DNA of 64,000 nucleotides from Xiphias gladius. Taxonomy: Eukaryota; Chordata; Actinopteri; Istiophoriformes; Xiphiidae. The stretch spans positions 18,132,105 to 18,196,104 of the forward strand of contig NC_053404.1 of assembly GCF_016859285.1 (NCBI RefSeq), in the 5' to 3' direction. Positions 24,559-64,000 of the stretch are shown here, in pieces (positions within the stretch are counted from its first letter, which is position 1; every line of letters starts with the position of its first letter). The notes below the pieces were generated by a model. The model was not told the DNA's origin. It searched no databases and saw only the letters and a program-made list of their open reading frames with translations. The position numbers and the translations under genes are program-made.

Positions 24559-24597
24559 AAACAACAACAACAACAACAACAACAACAAACAAACAAC
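24559..24597. repeat. (CAA)n trinucleotide microsatellite
   Basis: About 13 CAA units lie in acbd5 intron 1, just upstream of the acceptor of the start-codon exon (exon begins at 24537). On the gene strand the tract reads GTT repeats. Confidence 0.85.
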
Positions 24598-24912
24598 ACC
24601 ACCACGGCAATATATGAAACGCCTATAAAAAGAAATGCTAAGAGCTGACTTCTATAATGGCAGTTATGCTCGCTCCTGATAACGAATTTAGGCCACAAAT
24701 CCTCTCTTTGCAACGCCAATGCGACTAGCTAAACTTGTAAGTTACAGTATCTACAGTATGTCATGACCACCAACAGGACGGGTTTTTTCGGTTTTGAATG
24801 TAGGACAGACCGACTAGCATGCGACACAGGTCAAACTACGGCGATATTTATGACAAATACAGTCCATACGTCCAAACTCTCGACGGAAAAGCTCAAAAAC
24901 GACGACACTTAC

Positions 24913-25010
24913 CGTTAAATTCACCAGCCTATCTGTTTGCCAGGAGGCGACCTGTCTTCAGCCCTCGACCAGACGCCATGAACGGTATAATAAGCAGTCG
25001 GAGGTGTACT
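24913..25010 (-). promoter_or_regulatory. acbd5: acbd5 upstream leader exon (5' UTR)
   Basis: A minus-strand donor AACG/GTAAGTG at 24912 pairs with the acceptor CTGTCTGCAG/GTTTGG before 24537, placing a non-coding exon upstream of the start-codon exon. The 5' boundary is only estimated; it should lie near the ZNF143-type motif at 25011-25024. The exon carries a complete small uORF and a main-frame TGA. Confidence 0.6.
24929..24979 (-). CDS. 16-codon upstream ORF in the acbd5 leader
   Basis: ATG at 24979-24977 opens MASGRGLKTGRLLANR and stops with TAG at 24931-24929, wholly inside the leader exon and out of frame with the main ORF. It has no resemblance to a known peptide. If translated, it would lower initiation at the downstream acbd5 start. 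Its translation is inferred, not shown. Confidence 0.45.
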   Translation of the reverse strand: MASGRGLKTGRLLANR

Positions 25011-25024
25011 CTGGGAGTTGTAGT
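25011..25024 (-). promoter_or_regulatory. acbd5: ZNF143/THAP11-type motif at acbd5 promoter
   Basis: The minus strand reads ACTACAACTCCCAG, matching the common vertebrate promoter element ACTACAnnTCCCAG. A partial second copy, ACTACAATTC, lies at 25091-25100. Confidence 0.55.
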
Positions 25025-25261
25025 TTCGCGCTGGATGCAAATATTTCCTACAAGCTCCATAATCCTCCACTTCGACTAAAACGCTTTAGTAGAATTGTAG
25101 TTTCAGGTCTAACAATCGGCTTTGTCGGAGAAATTAAAAAACAAAGGAAATAACCGAAAAAAGGTACCGGGAAGCGAAAAGTATCAAATGTTATGAGATA
25201 ATGTTTCGCTGTCGTCGCAAATTCATAACATACATCCACTATAGCGAAAGTTCAGACTAAC

Positions 25262-25280
25262 ACTACATATCCCAGCATGC
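25262..25280 (+). promoter_or_regulatory. ZNF143/THAP11-type motif, extended match
   Basis: ACTACATATCCCAGCATGC matches the extended SBS-type consensus over nearly its whole length, including the TGC tail. It lies about 250 bp from the likely acbd5 start and 1.1 kb from the abi1 start codon. Confidence 0.55.
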
Positions 25281-25404
25281 TCTATTCTTAATCCATGTTT
25301 TTTTGCCTCAGCTGGGCGAGTGATAGGTAGACGGACTGGAAAAGCGAGAGCTCTCACTTTGTCTTTATTTTTCGACTACCACAATATGCTGTAAGATTTG
25401 TATA

Positions 25405-25600
25405 GTTGAAATTAATTGATTAATTTCTTAGTCAGTCGACAGAGAACGAATCGCCAATTATTGTGATCATTAATTCACTTTCAAGGAAAAACGCCGCACA
25501 TTAGTTCCAGTTTTCAAATGTGATGAGCATTATTCACTATTATCTTACAATTTATAGACCAAACTATTAACTAATTAACCACGAAAAAAATCTGCAGATT
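25405..25600. repeat. MITE-like repeat (family A), decayed copy
   Basis: It contains AATTGATTAATTTCTTAGTC near the left end and TTTATAGACCAAACTATTAA near the right, the same order of blocks as the other family-A copies. The termini are eroded. Confidence 0.5.
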
Positions 25601-26209
25601 AAATTGACATTGGAAGTAATGAGAGAAAAAAAAAGATAACCAAAAGACCAAAAAAAAAGAGAATTTAGACATAGAATTTTATCAATTAATTAACACGTAT
25701 ATCTTGGGAAAAAAAGAAGAAAACTTGCTATAATAATTTAGAGTTTGTATGAAGAAGTATTATGAAATGTAAATCAGTTTCTCTCTGGAAATGGGGAAAG
25801 TAGCCCTTAAGATGCACTGAACCCATCACGTGTGACTTTATGTATTTCTACCTATTATGCACCAATGAGTGGACCTAATTATTCAAGGAATTCCCAACTG
25901 CATGCACAGTTCACTAGGACAAAATAAAGCAAAATTAGCAACAACAAAGCGAATTAAAAATATAATAATACCCCACAGCCTGTGTAGCAGCAATCACGAC
26001 ATACACCAAACTAATTAACTGCAGAATAGGTAATGGATGATACTTGTCTTAAACAATAATATAAGTTATCTAAATTTGGCCAGCCTGTTTTGTTCCTGAC
26101 ACACATTGATGTCGCTTGCAGATTTAAAACGGAGTGACTACTCTCTCTTCACCCAGACGATCTTCGGTTTTCAGCCTACGCCAAAGCGAGGGCAGGAATC
26201 CCACAATAG

Positions 26210-60840
<34,631 letters not shown>

Positions 60841-63800
60841 GTAGACGAGAAAAGAGGGAAAAAACAGATGCACACAGTCATTCATACGTACACACAAAAG
60901 CTCCTAAAATGTGAGGATTTGCCACTTTTCTCTGTTGCATTTTATTGTTAGTTGAATATCTTTGTGTTTTGGACAGACCGCAGCAATTATGTGCAGAAAC
61001 ACATTTGCCTCATTCAATTTGAATGAGGTCCCCAAGTTTCCGCCGCAGAAGGCAGAGAAACTGGCGGTCAGCCGGCAAAAGAAGGTGAACCTGGCTCAGC
61101 TTTTGTCTTTAAAATCGATGATTAGACGTCATCCAGCAAAGCATTGCGCTGACTTGTAGGGTACGGAGCCTAAAAGACCTGTCCCTTTGACAGCTTTCCA
61201 CAGTTGTGAAATAGTTAATGCATTTGAAGGCCTATCTACTACTCAAACTAGTCTTCCTGGATTCTATTTCATTGTCTCACCGGTACCTTAAACAACACGC
61301 CTTCATTGGCACAGTCCCTTATGTTGCAGCTTGAAGATTACCTTGGGCTTCCGCAACTTTGTAATAACCATTTTTAACCATTTTTGGCATTTTATATACC
61401 TCAAGTAATTAATTACTTAAATATACAGATATATCAAGTAGTTAATTAATTATGAAAACCAACCGTAGTTGCCGTCCTAATACAGACACAAAGAATGTTG
61501 CAGAGATTCCTTTGTGAAAAAACAGAAACAACGAATAACACTGACATGATATCTTTTGCTCATAATTCTTTGCACTATACTGTACATCAGCAGTGACGCT
61601 TTAACTTGCCTTTTAATTAATTAATCAATGCAAACACTGAGACACTACTTCGAAGTCAAGCCAGGTTTATTTACAGTATTTAACCCGAAACTTGGCAAAT
61701 CTGCGGAAAGAGCAAGGAAGAGAGTACGCACTTCTCTTCTAAAACAGACGTGCAACAGGCGCAGCAAGCACAGAGTAGACAGAAGAAGCAGTGGTAGAAC
61801 TGCATTGTAGAGAGAAAAAAGATTAGAGTGCATAACCAAGAAACCAACTAGTAGAATCGTGATACACGAACGAAGACTTTGTGTAAGCAAATTGTAGCCT
61901 ATAAAAGAAACTTTAGGTTAGGTAAGGTAAGAAAAAAAAAAAAAAAATCAAGCAATGTAACATCAGTCTAATGATGTAAATGTGAGCAGATGATACGGAG
62001 TCAGTATTGGGCTCATAATATCAGTCTGAGATATAAATATAAAAAAATATATAAATAAATAAAGTGCCCCTGCTCGTACAATGAAGTCGAAGATAGAATT
62101 CTGCGTAACTCATTTTATGGACAAGTCTCTAAAGTCTCCAATGCAGATATTAATGAACTTTCCACAGCTTTTGATGGAAAGTCAGACGGGCAATTAATAC
62201 TTTGTTTTGTTTGGGTGGGTTTTTTTGTTTTTTTTGTTTTGTTTTTTGGGATAGAAATGAGTGGAAACACTAAATGTGTGCTTACTGTTTCAGTAATGTC
62301 AGAAAAGCATCTCTCCAAAAAAAAAAAAACGCTGGCCCCCTCTGTCAGGCAGTTCTAATCTCCTCATTTAGTTCAGCAGCTCACAGCACTTCCACACCTC
62401 TTCCTCTCCCCCGCTCCAGCGCTTGTCTGACGAGGCTCGGAGTGTTTTTTTTCCCACCGCGGCCTGAATCGCTGATATTAATAACTGTAAAAGCTTCCAA
62501 TGCGGAGGGCTGTTTAAAAAAAAAAAAAAAAAAAACCCCTAAGTGAACTGCGGCGTTCAAACCCTTGGACACGGCTCTCAAGCACTGTTCCCCAGAATTC
62601 TCCACGCAGAGAAAGCGGGGGGCGCTTTCTTCAAATGAGTCAAGTCGACTCATTAGCTAAAAAGCTTATTATGCTGACTGTGATGCCCATACATATTGCA
62701 TAACTTTTTTCCCCTCCCTTGCCCATCTTTTTTTCTTTCCTGCTCATGTATGTTTCTACAGAGCTGATTGTTCACACAGGCGTTCCTCAGTGCTGCTTCT
62801 GCTTTATCAATTCAAACCAAACTCTTTGCTGTTTTAAAGGGTTCGGAGCAACAACAAAACAAACGGGCAGCTCTGTTGGCCGTCCGGCATCGCCGTTACT
62901 AATCTGTGGCGTAAAGCCGCGCTAATGTCCCTTTTAACAAACCGATGCTGTCCTCAGAATCAGACCCTGCCCGCCCGGCTTCAGCTAATATCGCCCTGGC
63001 ATCGCTATTTGATTATACGGGCTGGAAGTTGACCGAGCTTATTCAGCTCATCAGTCTCTGCTATCCTCAGCTGAGCTCTAAATTCAATACAGGCGTCTGC
63101 GTGTTCCCGCTTTACCATGTACAAGCTAATATCTTTCTGTGGGAAAGATTACACTGTCACTTGCAGGTGTCATTGTTTTTAGAAAGCATGCTCATTGCAG
63201 CACCCTGGTAATAAAATTTGTTCTAACACTGTTTGTATAAGGTCTGGAATTCGTGCCTCAACCATCCAAGCTAAACCAGGCGCTTTTAAGATAGTGTGTA
63301 TGTGTATGTTGTGTGGATGACGCATGCACAGCAATGCATACATTGGATACAGTTGGAAGTTCCCTGGTGGCCGAGGGGCTCAAGGCGCGCTGACCATGAA
63401 CTACAATATCCCCTGGCTCGTCTCTGGCCAAGGACCTTAGTTGCATGTCGCTCCCCAGCTCTCTCCTGCAATTTCTGGTCATCTCTCTATTGCAGTCTCC
63501 TTAGTAAAAACGTAAAATGCTCCAAAAAACACTAAAAGAAGGGTAATTACGTTGAATTTGTTACCAGTAGGCAAATACTTAGATCAAGTGCTGGGCTCAG
63601 TGGGCTTCTCCCAAAACTCGATCCAAGTCGCTTTTAACTTTTCATTTTATTTATTGTTGTGAATTTTGCACATGGGAATTTAGGTTTATGTTTTTGGACT
63701 TTAAAGACTCAAATTAGGCTTTTCACACTTGAGCAGAAGCAGATCTGCTGAGGTTACGTATATTAACTACCCTATATTTATAGTTTGCACGTTTTGCATT

Positions 63801-64000
63801 TTAAGCATATAAATAAATATACGTTAGCTGCCTGTTCACCCGCCTGTGAGTTGCAATTTCTGTGCCGATCACCGTTGTGCATTTCAGCGTGCATATAAAC
63901 GTTTAGATAAACAGAAAATGATTACCTTTGATTTTCGAGACTCAAGTATATATTTGATTTTGAGGGTTTTCTGGGGCGCCAAGGTGGAAATTAGGAGGTC
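60841..64000 (+). other. abi1: abi1 intron 6 start, to window edge
   Basis: No further abi1 exon was recognised. The region has A/T runs (61930-61947, 62319-62331, 62515-62535) and a GC-richer block at about 62830-63200 without simple repeats. Open frames of 60-90 codons show no known domain. Confidence 0.6.

Overview
The window is vertebrate nuclear DNA, most likely from a ray-finned (percomorph-like) fish. The genes are cut into many exons with GT-AG introns, introns and spacers are AT-rich and full of microsatellites, and several interspersed repeats resemble families I know from teleost genomes. The species cannot be named from the sequence. No bacterial, phage or CRISPR-type content was seen.

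Five protein-coding genes can be assembled by joining exons across introns. From left to right: (1) the 5' end of an animal type I polyketide synthase (pks1-like; minus strand, positions 1-1329, continuing off the left edge); (2) yme1l1, the mitochondrial inner-membrane AAA zinc protease (minus, 3472-10123, 18 coding exons, 714 aa, complete); (3) mastl, Greatwall kinase (plus, 10836-16887, 12 coding exons, 853 aa, complete); (4) acbd5, a peroxisomal acyl-CoA-binding tail-anchored protein (minus, 19567-24507, 12 coding exons, 494 aa, complete, plus an upstream non-coding exon near 24913-25010); (5) the first six coding exons of abi1, the Abl-interactor subunit of the WAVE complex (plus, 26369-60840, 244 codons present, continuing off the right edge).

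Layout: pks1 and yme1l1 point the same way. yme1l1 and mastl are head-to-head, with 712 bp between start codons; the spacer holds a perfect cAMP-response palindrome, and two CHR-like cell-cycle elements lie just before mastl. mastl and acbd5 are tail-to-tail. acbd5 and abi1 are head-to-head across about 1.4 kb containing ZNF143/THAP11-type motifs. abi1 occupies more than half of the window because introns 1 and 2 are 12.4 and 16.0 kb; they hold microsatellites, MITE-like repeats and a 292-bp foldback, and no convincing additional gene.

The genes belong to separate pathways: polyketide synthesis, mitochondrial proteostasis, mitotic entry, peroxisome-ER contact and very-long-chain acyl-CoA handling, and actin remodelling. 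Their proximity looks like conserved vertebrate synteny and not an operon-like system. I found no previously undescribed multi-gene system. The observations most worth checking are regulatory or splicing details: a start-stop uORF one base before the abi1 start codon, a uORF in the acbd5 leader, a 13-nt terminal coding segment of acbd5 with a readthrough alternative, the 15-nt abi1 microexon, the paired CHR elements of mastl, and the foldback in abi1 intron 1.
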